A stretch of 64,000 nt of DNA from Siderastrea radians (GCA_964017195.1 OZ024887.1:7298032-7362031); one strand, 5' to 3'. Shown: positions 1-12,164, counted from the stretch's first letter. Translations and numbers: made by a program. Notes: generated from the sequence alone by a model not told the origin.

Positions 1-510
1 CCAAAGAAATCCGAACAGATCAAACTTCGTTGGCTTACACAAGTATTCCATTAAAACACCCTAAGACGTAAACGACATGCAGATTTGCGGTTGGCTTTCC
101 TAAAAAATATTTGAAACGACTTTTTTTCGGTGGCAGCTAGTTTTAGTGTGTGACTCTAGGACACAACAAACAGGAAAAAGAATTTTACTTTCTTTCCCTT
201 GTACACCTTGGTGGTACTCCTGTACGTTTAATACGTTTAATACGGCAGGAGGTCGTGGTCGCAAGCTTAATGGCGGCTGGACGTACTCGTTGTATCCTCC
301 GCCTTTTTGTCCTCGTTTTATTACATGGGGCTCTCTTCAAGGAAAATGCTCAGTTTATAAAATTGAGTTTATAATGTATGCCAAGATTAATGAAGACTTC
401 CTGGTCGTGCTGCTGTACTCAAGACTCCAGCGCTATTACAATCAAGCCACGGAATTTCAGTTCTAACTCTACAGTTCGACTCAAGAGTACCATTAGCTGC
501 CTACTTCGCT

Positions 511-1690
511 TTGTGCTGCGATGTTTCTCCTAATCCGGGCCCAATTATTCGTCAGACCTATTCTAGAGCTCAGCTGCTGGAAGTTAGAAACTCTGTGGTC
601 TGCTTTAAATCGCAGTTGGATATCGATTCGAAATCTATCGCTATCTTGAAACGCAATGGCATCTTCGCTAACCCGCCCTGGTTAGCGGATATTCTATGTC
701 GTTCAACGTATGAGGAGCAACACAGCATAGCAACAGGGATTTCACAGGATAGGAGGAAAGACTCGTGCATTAGAGAACGAAATATTGCTAATTTTATTGA
801 CTGTTCGCGTTCAAGTCATGCGAATTTGCATATCTCAAACTCCAAGTTGAATCAAAACAATGGCCGACACCTACCTGTACGGATCACGTCACGCTACGAT
901 GGCGATTATTCAATCATGGGCCGTGGGATTTGTGGTGATCTTGATCGTTCTACCAGAGGCAGTAGGACGTCGTCTAATCTAATCAACATCAATACTGGAA
1001 AGGATATGTCTATTCGTGCACCGGCGCCTCGCTGTATTTCCTTGGCATTAATGAACACCCAGTCCATAAGAAACAAGACAGCGGACTTTGTGGAGTATGT
1101 CTCTGGAAACAAATTTGATCTAGTTGCTATCACTGAGACATGGTTGACTGCGAATGATGATTCTCTCAGAGCCCAGCTATGCCCAAATGGATATAGATTT
1201 TTGGACAAACCTCGTGAACACTCTCGCGGCGGTGGGACGGCAATCTTGTTCAATGATTCTTTGAAAGTCTCTTTCTCTCAAACTGGACACACTGAGTCGC
1301 TAGAATACTCTGAATGGGTAGTCTCTTGTGGTGCTGGCCACGATCTTAGAATGGTCATCATGTATCGACAACCCTACTCAGAGAACCACAGGGTACCCAT
1401 GAGCGCATTTTTTCGGGACTTTTCTAGTTACATGGAATCAGTTATTCTTTCAAAGGAGCACTTGGCCTTCGTAGGTGATTTTAATATCCACGTCGACGTC
1501 CCTGATAACCCAGATGCTACAAAATTCCTGGACTTAATCGATTCACTCGGTCTCCAGCAACACGTGGATAAGCCCACTCATACTCATAATCATACATTGG
1601 ATCTTGTTATCACATGCAAGACAAGCCATCTAATTCAGAACTCGCCTGCTATTGACGGGTTCTTCTCATCTAAATATACGAAGACCGATC
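511..1690 (+). pseudogene. LINE N-terminal region and APE endonuclease
   Basis: Open frame with no upstream ATG chosen; the frame stays open upstream of 511, so the annotated edge is not a real start. Residues 4-11 (520-543) read DVSPNPGP, a 2A-like motif preceded by a hydrophobic stretch. About 170 residues of unrecognised N-terminal region follow. The endonuclease starts near 1036 (SLALMNTQSIRNK), with ITETWL (1129-1146), GGGTAILF (1228), YRQPY and VGDFNIH (about 1471-1490). The expected SDH motif near the end is missing: around 1665-1680 the sequence passes from GFFSS directly into the next frame, so a small deletion removed the catalytic His region and shifted the frame. Confidence 0.8.
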
Positions 1691-2746
1691 GCAAGAGTCA
1701 AGAGGGTCGCGTACAGGAAACTACGATTAGTCGACACGGACCAGCTTCGTGACGACTTAGCTTCGTCTGGACTGTGCAGTGCAGATCATTCCCATTGTCG
1801 CCAAGCTACTGATCTTGATCATTTGGTTGATGATTATCAGGTTACGCTGTCGAGGCTGATTGACCATCACGCACCAGTCAAAGAAAAGGCTATCAAAACA
1901 AGGCCCCAAGTTCCTTGGTATGATGAAAAGATTGCTAAGGCCAAAAGAGAACGCTGCAAAGCAGAGCGGGTGTGGCGGAGATCAGGACTCAAATCTGACT
2001 TTGCTATCTCTAAAAAGAAAAAGAACCATGCGACACATATTATTAATAAAGCTCGGAAGGCTTTTTATTCGGACTTTATAGATAGCAACAGTGAAGATCA
2101 GGGAAAGCTGTTTAGGAGTATGAAAAAGCTCCTCGCCCCAAGTCAGTGTTTGTTGTTTCCTGATTACGATGATCATCAATCTCTGGCTAATGATATAGGT
2201 GAATTCTTCTGCCGCAAAATTCACAACATCAGAACAACATTAGATTCCTCTGTAATCACTCAAGAGGAGAAAGCTACGGTACCCGAGGATCCTGTGGTTG
2301 GTGACGAGAAAAAACTTCAAGATTTCCGCCAACTCTCGTATGACGAGGTTCGCTCACTGGTACAGAAGTCTACTAAAAAGACTTGTAGCCTTGATCCTAT
2401 GCCGACATCAATGGTAGTAGCCTGCTTAGAGGAACTTTTACCTGTAATAACACACATTCTGAATTCTTCTCTTGTATTAGGACATTTTCCATCAAAATGG
2501 AAGGATGCTGTTGTGGATCCGCGCCTCAAAACCGGAAAGGATACATCATTCCCAAACCTTCGCCCTGTCAGTAACTTACAGTATATTTCAAAGCTAACCG
2601 AGCGTGCTGTTTACGATCAGATCCACAGTCACATGTCGCAATATGAGCTATACCCCTTACTACAATCTGCTTATAGGGCTGGGCATAGCACAGAGACTGC
2701 ACTTCTTAAAGTACAGAATGACATTTTGCTGAACATGGACCGTTAA
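1652..2746 (+). pseudogene. LINE linker and N-terminal reverse transcriptase
   Basis: Continues the LINE polyprotein after the first frameshift, from about LNIRRPIARVKRVAYRKL. It includes the linker with PWYDEKI, and RT block 0-2 elements such as DPMPTSM, WKDAVVDPRLKTGKD, LRPVSNLQYISKLTER and SAYRAGHSTETALL. It stops at 2744-2746 because of a small frameshift just before the block encoding LLDLSAAFDTVDH, which lies in another frame from about 2760. Confidence 0.78.
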
Positions 2747-2754
2747 GAGGGTTA

Positions 2755-3605
2755 CGCTGTTAGTACTTCTTGATCTTAGCGCCGCTTTCGACACGGTGGA
2801 CCATCAGGTGTTAGTAAGGAGACTGGAGACTAGCTTTGGGATAACTGGAACTGCGTTAAGCTGGTTTTCATCGTACCTGTCTCAAAGATCACAGCGCATT
2901 TGCTATGAGGGCTGCATATCCAAGACGTTTGACTTACACCACGGCGTGCCTCAGGGCTCATGCTTAGGACCCCTCCTGTTCACTGTGTATATAAGCAAAT
3001 TGTTTGAAGTCATCAAGTCTCATCTACCTGATGCACACGCCTATGCAGATGATACGCAGTTATATCTATCATTCCAAGCAGATTCAGAGGCGGACCAAGC
3101 GGAGGCAGTCAGCGCAATGGAGAGGTGCATCGCAAGCATCAGCAACTGGATGAAACTAGATAAGCTTAAGTTGAACTCAGATAAAACAGAGATAATCCTT
3201 ATCGGCACTAAGCCACAACTAAGTAAGATCAAGTTTGACCATATCAAAGTCGGTCATGTAGATTTATCAGTGGAGACTGCCGCTGTACGTAATTTAGGAG
3301 CCTGGTTTGACCGTAACTTAAGTATGTCAACTCATATCAACAAGATCTGCCAGTCTGTATACTACCATCTGCACAATATCAGACAAATTCGCAAGTACCT
3401 TACGCAGGATAGCGCTAAGCTTCTTGTGCAAGCAGTAATTATGGCACGAATTGACTACTGTAACAGTTTACTGTATAATGTACCTGCTGTACATCTGTCC
3501 AAGCTACAACGTCTCCAGAATACTACAGCGCGCTTAATTACTCTCACGCCTAAAATTCGATCACATATCGCCGGTTTTGTTCAAGCTGCATTGGCTCCCA
3601 GTTAA
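2755..3605 (+). pseudogene. LINE reverse transcriptase core
   Basis: Catalytic half of the RT. LLDLSAAFDTVDH (about 2762-2800) holds the first catalytic Asp, HGVPQGSCLGPLLFTVYI (2940-2995) is the fingers/palm block, and AYADDTQLYLSF (about 3039-3075) is the YxDD box. SDKTEIILIG follows. The block ends with a frameshift near 3577-3605, after which the C-terminal part continues in another frame. Confidence 0.8.
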
Positions 3606-3918
3606 ATATAGGATTCAGTATAAAATAGGGTTGTTAACTTTCAAGGCAATTCATTTTAAAACACCGCAGTATTTAAGCAACCTACTATCTATCAAGGGAA
3701 ACAATAGATTTTCTCTACGGTCAGCGTCCAATGGACTGATCCTTGATGATCCGACTTGTCGGTACAAAGTCACATTAGGTGATAGATCGTTCAGGGCATC
3801 TGCCCCCAAAACCTGGAATGCACTGCCAAAAGGGATAAGAGACCAGACTAATATAATTACTTTCAAGACCATGCTAAAAACGCATTTATTTAGAATTGCT
3901 TATTCCAATTTTCTTTAA
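3577..3918 (+). pseudogene. LINE C-terminal segment
   Basis: Contains LHWLPVKYRIQYKIGLLTFKA, LSIKGNNRFSLRSAS and FRASAPKTWNALP, the conserved tail of CR1/L2-type LINE proteins, ending at a TAA at 3916. It is followed by about 200 bp of 3'UTR, the terminal hairpin and the ATT microsatellite. Confidence 0.78.
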
Positions 3919-4074
3919 CTGTCCTATGCAATATAATGTAAATAGTTTAGTTAGTCATTTAGTTTTTAGACAATTTGTTTAAATCATGTAATTTATTATT
4001 AGAGAGGATTTTTTTTTGAAGTTTGTAAAGCGCTTTTGATCATATGTAAATGTAAAAAGCGCTATAGAAGTACT

Positions 4075-4125
4075 AAACATTATTATTATTATTATTATTA
4101 TTATTGTTATTATTATTATTATTAG
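4075..4125 (+). repeat. ATT microsatellite tail of the LINE
   Basis: About 16 ATT units with one gtt interruption, directly before the right boundary of the LINE at 4125-4127, as expected for a CR1/L2 3' tail. Confidence 0.85.
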
Positions 4126-5189
4126 TAAAACAAAACCGCGCAAATTTGTGACACCAATAAGGGTATACTTTAACATTAATTTGACCCCAAAATTCAAGAG
4201 CGAGAGGATTTCAGCATATAACAAACACCTGCCTCAGACTTTCAATTGATAATGCCTTTGTTTGCTTTGCATGGCAACCGAAATCGATATCTCAAGTGTC
4301 AATTTTCACACCTTAGGTGTGAATTCACATTTAAATCGCAGGCTAAAAAAAAAACAAACCCCAAAGATTGCTCATTTCTAGGTTGCCCTGTAGTCAGAGC
4401 TACAAAACTAATTTCGTTTGGAGCAGATTTGCTATTAAAAAGTGCAAATTCCTTGAAATACCCGGCTGATGGTATCATTTAGTTTTGGAGATATACCACT
4501 TTTACCTTTTTCACGAGTCCATGAAACGCTCCAAATTTCATAGAGATATTTTAATTCTTTACTTTTCTACTTCAAATGACTTTCCGCACTGTCTGTTGTG
4601 GCCGCAAAAGTGGCGAACATATCAGCAAGAGTTTCCCTCGCATCTTTGAAATTCAGCGGCGCCATGTTAGATTTTCATGTAGACCGCTGTTCAATATGTC
4701 TGAGGAAGAAACCTACCGATTGAAGCCCGAAAGCGGTCGAAAATCGCCGAACTTTTCCGCTCACCATCTGAAAAACATGGCTACGTAAACAAATACGGAT
4801 AGTATAGCAACGCGTATTGCGTTACAAGTTTCATGTTGTCTGCACTGCGCGAAGCTCAGATATCAAATCGGTTTCTTGATGGATTTTAAGGCCTAAGAAA
4901 GGCCGAAGATACGAAACAGTGGTCGTAAACTGCTTTTAGAAATGTAATGCGAAAATCTATCACGGTCTTTTCGTCGAATTTATATGCAAATGAAAAAAAA
5001 ATCTCACCATTTTTTCTATGAAATGTAAAAAGAGTGAAATTCTTTTTCGTATGTTATTTTTTTAAATCCCAGAAGACGGACAATTCGACAAAGATTATGT
5101 TCAATGAAAAAAATTTCTCTTTCGTTGTTGGTGACAACGCCTAATAAAAAGCTAACAAAGGCAATTCTGTAAAACATGTACAAGCTTAC

Positions 5190-5241
5190 CTAGGCAAATG
5201 GCTGCACAGAAGATAAGCAATGCCAAGTATAACTTCTCCAT
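5190..5241 (-). CDS. Ly6/uPAR-like gene Z, exon 1 (signal peptide, partial gene)
   Basis: Identical signal peptide to gene A, 52 nt, phase 1, donor GTAAGC at 5189-5184. Its second exon would lie left of position 1. In the duplicate copy, exon 2 (46239) is 570 bp beyond the base equivalent to position 1, so it is expected just outside the window. The intron carries a complete LINE (217-4127). A 679-bp TIR transposon sits directly upstream of the promoter. Whether gene Z works cannot be judged without exon 2. Confidence 0.68.
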
Positions 5242-5340
5242 GGCAAAAGCTTCGTAATCGTTTCTGAACAAAGACAGACCAACGTAGCAACGAAATGAAC
5301 AGAGAGTGAATCCGCACAAATGAAGTTAATTGCGAACGGG

Positions 5341-5347
5341 TTTATAT
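5341..5347 (-). promoter_or_regulatory. TATA box of Ly6 gene Z
   Basis: ATATAAA on the minus strand, 100 bp upstream of the ATG at 5241. Only 33 bp separate it from the TIR transposon beginning at 5381, which has split the conserved upstream block (gcggccttg / ccttgccat) seen intact at 48555 and 36695. Confidence 0.55.
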
Positions 5348-5380
5348 CCTGTAATCACGTAGCAATTCAAAGCGGCCTTG

Positions 5381-6059
5381 GGCCAGGTCGCACTAGAGAG
5401 TAAAATTGATTTTGTCACAACAAAATTTTTCTCAAATTTCTGGTTCCGGTAAAATTTAGTTTGCCATGCTAGGGTCGCACTTAAAAAAAAATATACGAAC
5501 GAAGTGTCCGAAAAAATTGACCACTGGCGCGACGTGACAAATCGACTCTGTTGCTTATTTCTCCGTTTTTAGCCATATTTCTACGCAAATTTGACTCCCA
5601 GAAGTCAGTGCTTTGTACAGCAATTTTAAATACACTGCTAATGGGTTTTCTACAGAATCACTGGAGTTTCGGCTATGCTGCTGCCGCAAGCTGAAGAATG
5701 CTAAATTATGAAAAGGCTGGTTGAAATGCATAGACCATCACTGGCCGTGTGCGTGATAATTAAACGGCGAACTAGATTCAAGATGTCAATTACGTGAGAC
5801 CGTTTCGACATTTCTACAAGCAAACCGTACTATTAAATTGCTTTTGACGACTTATTTGACAGCTTAAAACTTTTTTGACTTTTTGTGAGATTTTGGCTAG
5901 GTCTAGAGCGTGGCAATTTTAAGTGGCGGTATCTTTGAAAATTTGGTGCATTCCACCAATTTTTGAATACGTTCTACAAATAGGTCGCACTAGCAAAACC
6001 TATGTGGTGACAGATTTTTTGGTAAAACAAACAGTTTTTTACACCAGTGCGACCCGGCC
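5381..6059. mobile_element. 679-bp TIR transposon with 5-bp TSD
   Basis: Absent from the duplicate (48555-48580 reads gcggccttgccattgg). It is flanked by the direct repeat ccttg (5376-5380 and 6060-6064). The left end reads ggccaggtcgcact and the right end inverted reads ggccgggtcgcact. ggtcgcacta also recurs inside at 5473 and 5983. The largest internal reading frame (5923-6243) runs through the right end and is not a gene. The superfamily is not recognised; a 5-bp TSD is uncommon. Non-autonomous. Confidence 0.8.
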
Positions 6060-6738
6060 CCTTGCCATAGGTTCTTTTTGGCATTTCCGCATTGGCCATT
6101 TTTTGACAGCTCTTTATTTGACACATTATGACATGTTACGCAACCGCAGACTGAAACACCTGCGTGTACTCACGGTAACGACCCAATCATATCGCATGGT
6201 TAGACTTTGCTATGAAGGTCGTCCTGGAGACCAGCGAGTTTAATGTCTTTCACTTCAAGTTTCAGTTTGACTGCTCACTAATTAAGTAAATGAAACGTGC
6301 CCAACACAAATAAGTTGGTTTTTGAACCGATTGCCTTACACCTAACACAGACACATTTCATTCACAGTACTTAGTTGGAAAACAATGGATGGAAAGGCAG
6401 TTGCGCAGCGTCCAAATAAACGTCGTGGGTGGTACAGCAACAAAGAATGACCTGCTAGTGACACGTATTCGTATGCTTCATTCCATGCAATCATCTTGGA
6501 TACCTATACACACATTTCACTGTTTGATTACAACAAGAATGGGCTACGCAACTGAAGCAAGCCGAGGTCTTCAAGAAGCATTTACTTAGGTTCAATTATC
6601 TGAATTATTCTTGGCTACGATTGAAAAATATCCCGCTGTAAGTCTGTGAGTAGAAATGCTCTCAGACGTTTCATGCAACGAAAACCCGACTGAGGCCCGG
6701 CCACTAATGAGGCAACTTTGCTTGTTCAGTCGTAGGCG

Positions 6739-7017
6739 GCCCAAGCTTACAATGAGGGAACACGATCGAGTTGCGAAACATGACCTTCGCTATGGGCGTG
6801 TTGTGTTGCAAGGGTTGAATTATAAATGTTTGTAAAGGAACAACAAAGAAAACAACATAACATCAACATAAGTCAATTTTATTGAGAAAACGTGAGAATT
6901 TCTACCATTTAAAGAAAAACTGTCGCGTTCCCATTCAAACCTTTATAATTCAAACATGTCTGACAGCAAAGATTATATTTCGCAACTCGATCATGTTCAC
7001 TCATCGTGAGCTTGGGT
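6739..7017. mobile_element. Palindromic MITE
   Basis: Left arm cccaagcttacaatgagg and right arm inverted cccaagctcacgatgagt, extending through cgatcgagttgcgaaa to about 45 bp, with gaattataaatgtttg / caaacctttataattc paired further in. Also present in the duplicate at 49199-49477, so it predates the duplication. Confidence 0.6.
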
Positions 7018-7855
7018 TACCTGTGGTTCAGACAGTTGGACTGGACCCTTATTTGACCTTAACCATTACTACTTGATCGTCTGATGCTCCACTCATCAGA
7101 ATACTCCACATATGTCTGACTGATCTCTACAACCTCACATATCTGATTCGATGCACCATCCACCGTCGCCTTTTCCTAAGTGAAGAATATTTTTTCTTGA
7201 GGAGGGTGCGTGGCTGCACACAGGCTACGTGGTGGTTAAACTCCTCCAATTTAACTCAAAATGACATTTTGCTCGGTCACCAGTCGCTATTGGAAGGACA
7301 CGTGACCCGCTATTTGCCAGAGCCGGCCGCCATTTTAACTGACGAGAAGACCCTGCGGATTGCCATTCACAACCTCGTTTCCAGGTTCCTCTCGCAAAAG
7401 GTACTCCTGAGGTACTAGGTCAAGAGATCATGATCAGATGGTATGAGTGCAACTCTTAACTAGGCTCAAGGGCCACCTTACCTCTCCCTAAGAAAGATGT
7501 CAGTTTAAACTGTATAGCCCTGACCTGTGAAAAGCTAATTTTGTCAGCCGAAATATTGGCCATAGTGCCAGCCTTGCATCCAGTTTTGTTCTATATGAAA
7601 CTGAATTTTTGATCCAAAGGTAAGCTGGCGCACATCCCCTGATAAAATGACACTAGTACTGCCCGTGCAGTATTAATGTTTTTAAAGGTGCTTAGATTCA
7701 TACGAGAGAGCTCAATTACTCAATAACTGTTTATTTTTTGTGGGCATACAGGTGGTAAGAAACGATGAAAATGTCTTAATCCTCTCTTGAAGATGGTAAA
7801 TTGAAGTACAAACCTACAACAGAGAGTGGTGCTAAAAGATGACCGCATCCGTTTA

Positions 7856-8119
7856 CAAGAGATGCCCGCTAAAGAAAGGGTATATAGACAGTAGACTTCA
7901 ACTATCTTGAGCAGAAAAAAAGGAAACCAACTTTTGAAGTGAAGAAAGGTAGTTAAAATTAGCGACTGGTGAAACATTCTCATATCAAGTCATAATTTTG
8001 TTAAATTGTACTATTCTGCACTATTCTTTTTCGTATAAAAGTTCAGTTAGAAAGATGGACCTGAAGCAGGTTGACGGTAATGACTGCAAATACTACCTTT
8101 TATGTAAATATTGATCCTC
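7856..8119. other. Gene-free stretch
   Basis: Begins where the duplicate copy 2 loses homology. I see no exon, RNA gene or clear repeat structure here. Confidence 0.4.
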
Positions 8120-8560
8120 AGCGGCATAATTTTATTCATTTGTTGTTTTTTTCTTAGTATAGACACTTATAATTTGTTAATAATGGTTAATGCTAGTCTT
8201 AATTTAACGTAATATTAGCCTTATTTTAATTCCTATAGTCCCCAATAGGCGGGTGTCTAACAGCTAGAATTCTTGACACTTTAATGAAGTTATTATTATT
8301 AATATTATTACTATTATTGATATTATTATTATTATCATTATTATACTAAAGAGATAGGCGAAACATTTATTCCATCAGTGAACGAGTGAGAAAGAGTAGG
8401 TAGATGTGGCTAGGTCACGTCCTAAAAAATGGATCAGTGTAAAATGAACCCGTGTATTGCTCTCTAATGAACACCTAAAAGGAAGAAGGAAGAGATGCCG
8501 TGGAAGAGAACTGGTGAGAGGAAGCTGAGGGCAAGAGGCGTGATTCTGATAGAGCGCACT
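8120..8560 (+). mobile_element. Degraded LINE fragments with ATT repeat
   Basis: 8120-8345 looks like a LINE 3'UTR ending in an interrupted (ATT)n run. Directly after, 8405-8530 translates with frame breaks to WLGHVLKNGS and TPKRKKEEMPWKRTGERKLR, which resembles the C-terminal segment (W-GHVLRM ... GRRKRGRP--TWRRT) of LINE reverse transcriptases. Short, broken, and the clade cannot be assigned. Confidence 0.5.
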
Positions 8561-10520
8561 ACCAGCATTGATGAGGCAGTGAGTTTGCAGCCCAATTTTT
8601 CCACTAATGGGCGTTAATGATGATGATCTAGGAGAGTGATCTGAATTGCTTTTTGGTTGTGATATGTTCGCTTAAATAACTTGGAGCTTGAAGGTAAAGA
8701 GACGTATCGGTAACAAAAGTAGTCAATAAAGGTTTTACAGTGGTGGCGACACATGGCAAAACCTTGGAAAACCTGTGACAATTTTGGTAGCACATTTTGC
8801 ACCGCTGTTATGTCCCCGTAACGTTTGAGTTTGGGAGACCGCTCCTAGACTACGCTAGTCAACAATCGACAATAATAACTACTTATTAACCGAGAGTGAG
8901 GTCTTTACGGAAAAATCTCAAACTGAGGCCTTACTGTGTATAAGGGCTATAAATTATAGCCCCCCTACAAGATAGGTGACAGGCGGTTTATGCATTCATA
9001 AATACATAATCGAAATATTCTGCAGGGTAATTAGAATGATAATAGATAGCAACCGAAAAAAAAGGACCAAAGGTCTCGAATATTTAATACACTAGGGTGG
9101 AAATGTCACCTCAGACTTTCGTGGCTGATTCATGATTTGTTCTCTTTTTGGACGAATAACAACGTCATTTTGATAAGGAAAAAAAACTAACCGGGGTTTC
9201 GTGAAATGGAAAAGCGGCTGGCAAATTTGGGGATAACGTATCGTTCTCTTACAAATTTTTGTGCCACTTAAAAACATAGCCGAGAAATGCAAACAGATCG
9301 GTCAACCCGTGTTTTGTTTATACAGATACCCCTTTGTTGAAAATGATATGGGAAATAGATTCCTTAAATTTCTTCGTTGTCATCCTCCAAAGAGTAGATG
9401 AAATAGGCTATTTTATGCAGCACTAATAATTTTAGTGGATGATGCTGGGACAAGGTAGGACCACATCCTCTCTTGATAGGCCTCGATAAAGAAGAAAAGG
9501 AGAATTTCATTTTCTTCGGTGCAAACAAACAAATTTCGGTCACCTCGAAGTTAATTTACTAGGGCTGATATGCCAAAACATGGGATTGGACTGGATTGGT
9601 AAACCATGGATTTGTAAGATTGGTAAAACTTGGATCAGTAATGGTCAGTATGATCATTGTATAAAATGAAGAACTCCAAATTGCAGACTAAAGACTTGGT
9701 ATAAAATGCAGGCAAGGCATAAACTACAGACTGCAGCCTACTAAATATAACATGAGGAATGCGGGCTAAGCCGAAACAATGAAGGAAGAAGGAGAAAAAT
9801 TCACGGTTGAAACAAAAAGGTTATTGTTGACGTCTTTGAATGAAATGATAAAGAAACAACAGCTAAAAGGAAAACGCCCTAAATGATCGTAAGTACTTTT
9901 TGTTTTTGAGGTTTTTAGCGCGCAGTGAATTGTTTTTATTTCGCGTTAAGAATTTTTTTTCGAATTGTATGGAAAACCTGCAGTCTACTGTCCAACGATC
10001 CTTTCAACCAAATAAAAAGCCCCTCTTTTTTCTGGGTACTCCAGGTAAGGTACTCCATTTATTAACTGCATGATTAACATGTTTTACATCTGCATGTTGT
10101 TTCACCTGTATTTCGATTGCATGTACTCAAACAAAAAATGAAAATGTTATAATTCCAGTGGAACCAAGTTTGCACATGGGGCTAACCAACACACTAGAGG
10201 AAGTTTGACGCGTATCTACACTCAACAAGTTCTAAGCGTGATTTTCTCAGCAACGCTTGCTGGTCGTAACACCACATCTTGTGAAGTGCATCAGAACCAT
10301 AACCAGAACCAATTGAACCCGACTTCCTGAAAATCGCAAAATATAATTCCCAGCAAGAAAAGCCAGCTTTTCCATGCCAATCGCAAAAACACAAAAAATC
10401 GCCCATCTGCAAAATTAAACTCTCGCAAAAATTTAGTGCTACACGCCATGCTTTAGTGGCACCAAGGATGTGATGCGCACTTTATATTATTTTGACCGCA
10501 AAATTCAAGAGTGAGACGGA
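8561..10520. other. Gene-free, AT-rich stretch
   Basis: No gene recognised. 9570-9730 has imprecise short direct repeats (gattggtaaa, ttgcagactaaagacttggtataaaatgcag). Nothing else stands out. Confidence 0.4.
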
Positions 10521-10523
10521 ATA

Positions 10524-10693
10524 GGCCATTTCCGAGTTGTCTTGTGCCTCTTTTTTAAAGTGAATCTTGGTGCATAGCCTTTCATATATGAAAATGAGTT
10601 TTCATTCACATGCAAAGAAAACTCATTTTCATATGAAGGGTTATGCACTCGGGCTCGCTTTGAAAAACAGGCACAAGACAAATCGGAAATGGC
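10524..10693. mobile_element. Palindromic MITE, 170 bp
   Basis: ggccatttccgagttgtctt pairs with the inverted end ggcaaatcggaaatgg region (ggcacaagacaaatcgg / ccgagttgtcttgtgcc), and the centre pairs tcatatgaaaatgagtttt with its inverse. It has no coding capacity. Confidence 0.6.
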
Positions 10694-12160
10694 GTATTTG
10701 AACGTAGTTTAAACACCTGAATCGGAATTTCCAATGAGCAACCGAAAAACAAACAAAGCCATATTTCGGAAACTAATGTCACCATTTGTTTCGATAAATT
10801 TAAAAAGCGCAATTATTTTCTGTTGCACATTTTGCACATTTTGGTAGTTCATTATGTGTTAATTCCGAAATGGCAAGAGAAATTGGATGGCAAGAAACAA
10901 AAATCCGTCTTTTTGCCGTTGAAAGTACCCAAAATGACCAACATCGTGTCTCCGAAGACTGGGAACGAGTTGGCCGAGGAAGCGGGCCGTATGACGTCAC
11001 AGATCGCGCAGAATATTTGTCTCTTTGGTCTTTGTCAAGTGTTTGAGCGATGAAACTTACATTTTCCTTGCTAATATTGATATACAATGAAAGCTACCGA
11101 TGACTGAGGAAAACGCTAAGATTCAGCTCGAAGCGATTTCGAAGATGTGCAGTTTTGGATAAAGCCTAAACAACGACAACAACAATCTTGCGCGAAGCAA
11201 GATGGCGAATTGAATTGTTGGGATTGACTAACTTTCAGCTCTACTGACTTGACTGGCTTGAAGGAGAAGCTTCCAGAATTGAATGGTCAGTACTTTTATG
11301 TGTTAATAACGAGAGATAGATGAAGCCTTGACTTTACTTCTTTTGTTCAGAGCGTCGTTGTATGTACTTCAATATTATTTTACTCAAACCAATACCAGAC
11401 AAGCTCAAGTTTACGATGTACTTGTTTGTAACTTAATTTGTTCATCTTTTCATAGGTTTTCGCGCCAAGAGAAAGATAGACTCAGTTGTTCGGCTCTTTC
11501 GAATGAGGACTTTTGCAGAGAGTACACTGATATAAGCTCATTAGTTAGCAGGAAGTATTTTATACATTGAAAATAAGCATACCCAAAATTAAATTTGCTT
11601 GAAATATTACAACATGCCTAATGACTGAGACATCAATAATAATTTCTAAAGAGCGTGTTTTATTTATCATAATCAGCAGCTGCAAATTATTTTCAAATGG
11701 AAGTGCAGTGCTTTTATTGTTGTAAATTTCAAGCCATTTATGAGGGAGCGTCTCAAAGCAAATAAATAAGAATTTTTGAGTATGGTGCTCATTAATTTTG
11801 TGGTCTTTACTTCACCTGGAGGTGCTATGAGGATGATGACTGTGATAAATAAAGGAGGACATTGTATAATACGCGTGCAAACTCAGACTAGTGTGACTTC
11901 AGCTTTGTCTTTGTAATAATCCATCGCTACTGACTACATGAACTGGTTTGAGTAATTGCCTACACAGTATTCGACCAGCTGAGATTTTTGTCCTTCTGTT
12001 CAGCAATTTGCTTGAGGATTTTGGTTCATACCAATTTTGTGGAAACATGCTATGGCAGGTGAGAGCTAGTCTGTTGAGTTCTTACTGGCTTTATGTGATC
12101 ACTTATACTTTCATGATGCTGGTCTCATGTAAATAAACTTAACCATACCTGTCCAGTTAT
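10694..12160. other. Gene-free stretch
   Basis: Short open frames at 10823-11053 and 11328-11570 show no recognisable domain and differ from any family I know. No RNA gene seen. Confidence 0.35.
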
Positions 12161-12164
12161 ACTG

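Larger units (their letters stand above)
217..4127 (+). mobile_element. CR1/L2-like LINE, near full length, in Ly6 intron
   Basis: Boundaries come from the empty site in the duplicate: 47015-47030 reads cttggtggtaaaacaaa, while here ggtggta is followed by 3.9 kb and then gtaaaacaaa at 4125. A shared gta is the only possible target duplication. The element has a 5' region, an N-terminal domain with a 2A-like motif, an APE-type endonuclease, reverse transcriptase, a short C-terminal tail and a 3' end with a small hairpin (agcgctttt / aaaaagcgct, 4030-4065) and an (ATT)n tail. This architecture fits the CR1/L2 group. At least three reading-frame breaks make it inactive. Confidence 0.88.
1..7855. 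repeat. Segmental duplication copy 1, left part
   Basis: Homologous in direct orientation to 46809-50337. Position 1 (ccaaagaaatccgaacagatc) matches 46809, and the match extends beyond the window on the left. It covers Ly6 intron 1, exon 1, promoter and upstream DNA. The main differences are a LINE (217-4127) and a TIR element (5381-6059) present only here, about 4935-4990 versus 47845-48120 where the copies diverge, and a small deletion near 48896 in the other copy. Confidence 0.85.

Noticed and set aside
146..466. Open frames at the left edge
   Set aside because: They cross the LINE boundary at 217, and the left part is conserved intron sequence in the duplicate.
5923..6243. 106-codon open frame
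   Set aside because: It crosses the right end of the TIR transposon at 6059, so it is a chance frame.
7197..7418. 73-codon frame also open in the duplicate (49656-49859)
   Set aside because: Shared only because the DNA is duplicated; the copy has changed codons and an earlier stop, with no domain.
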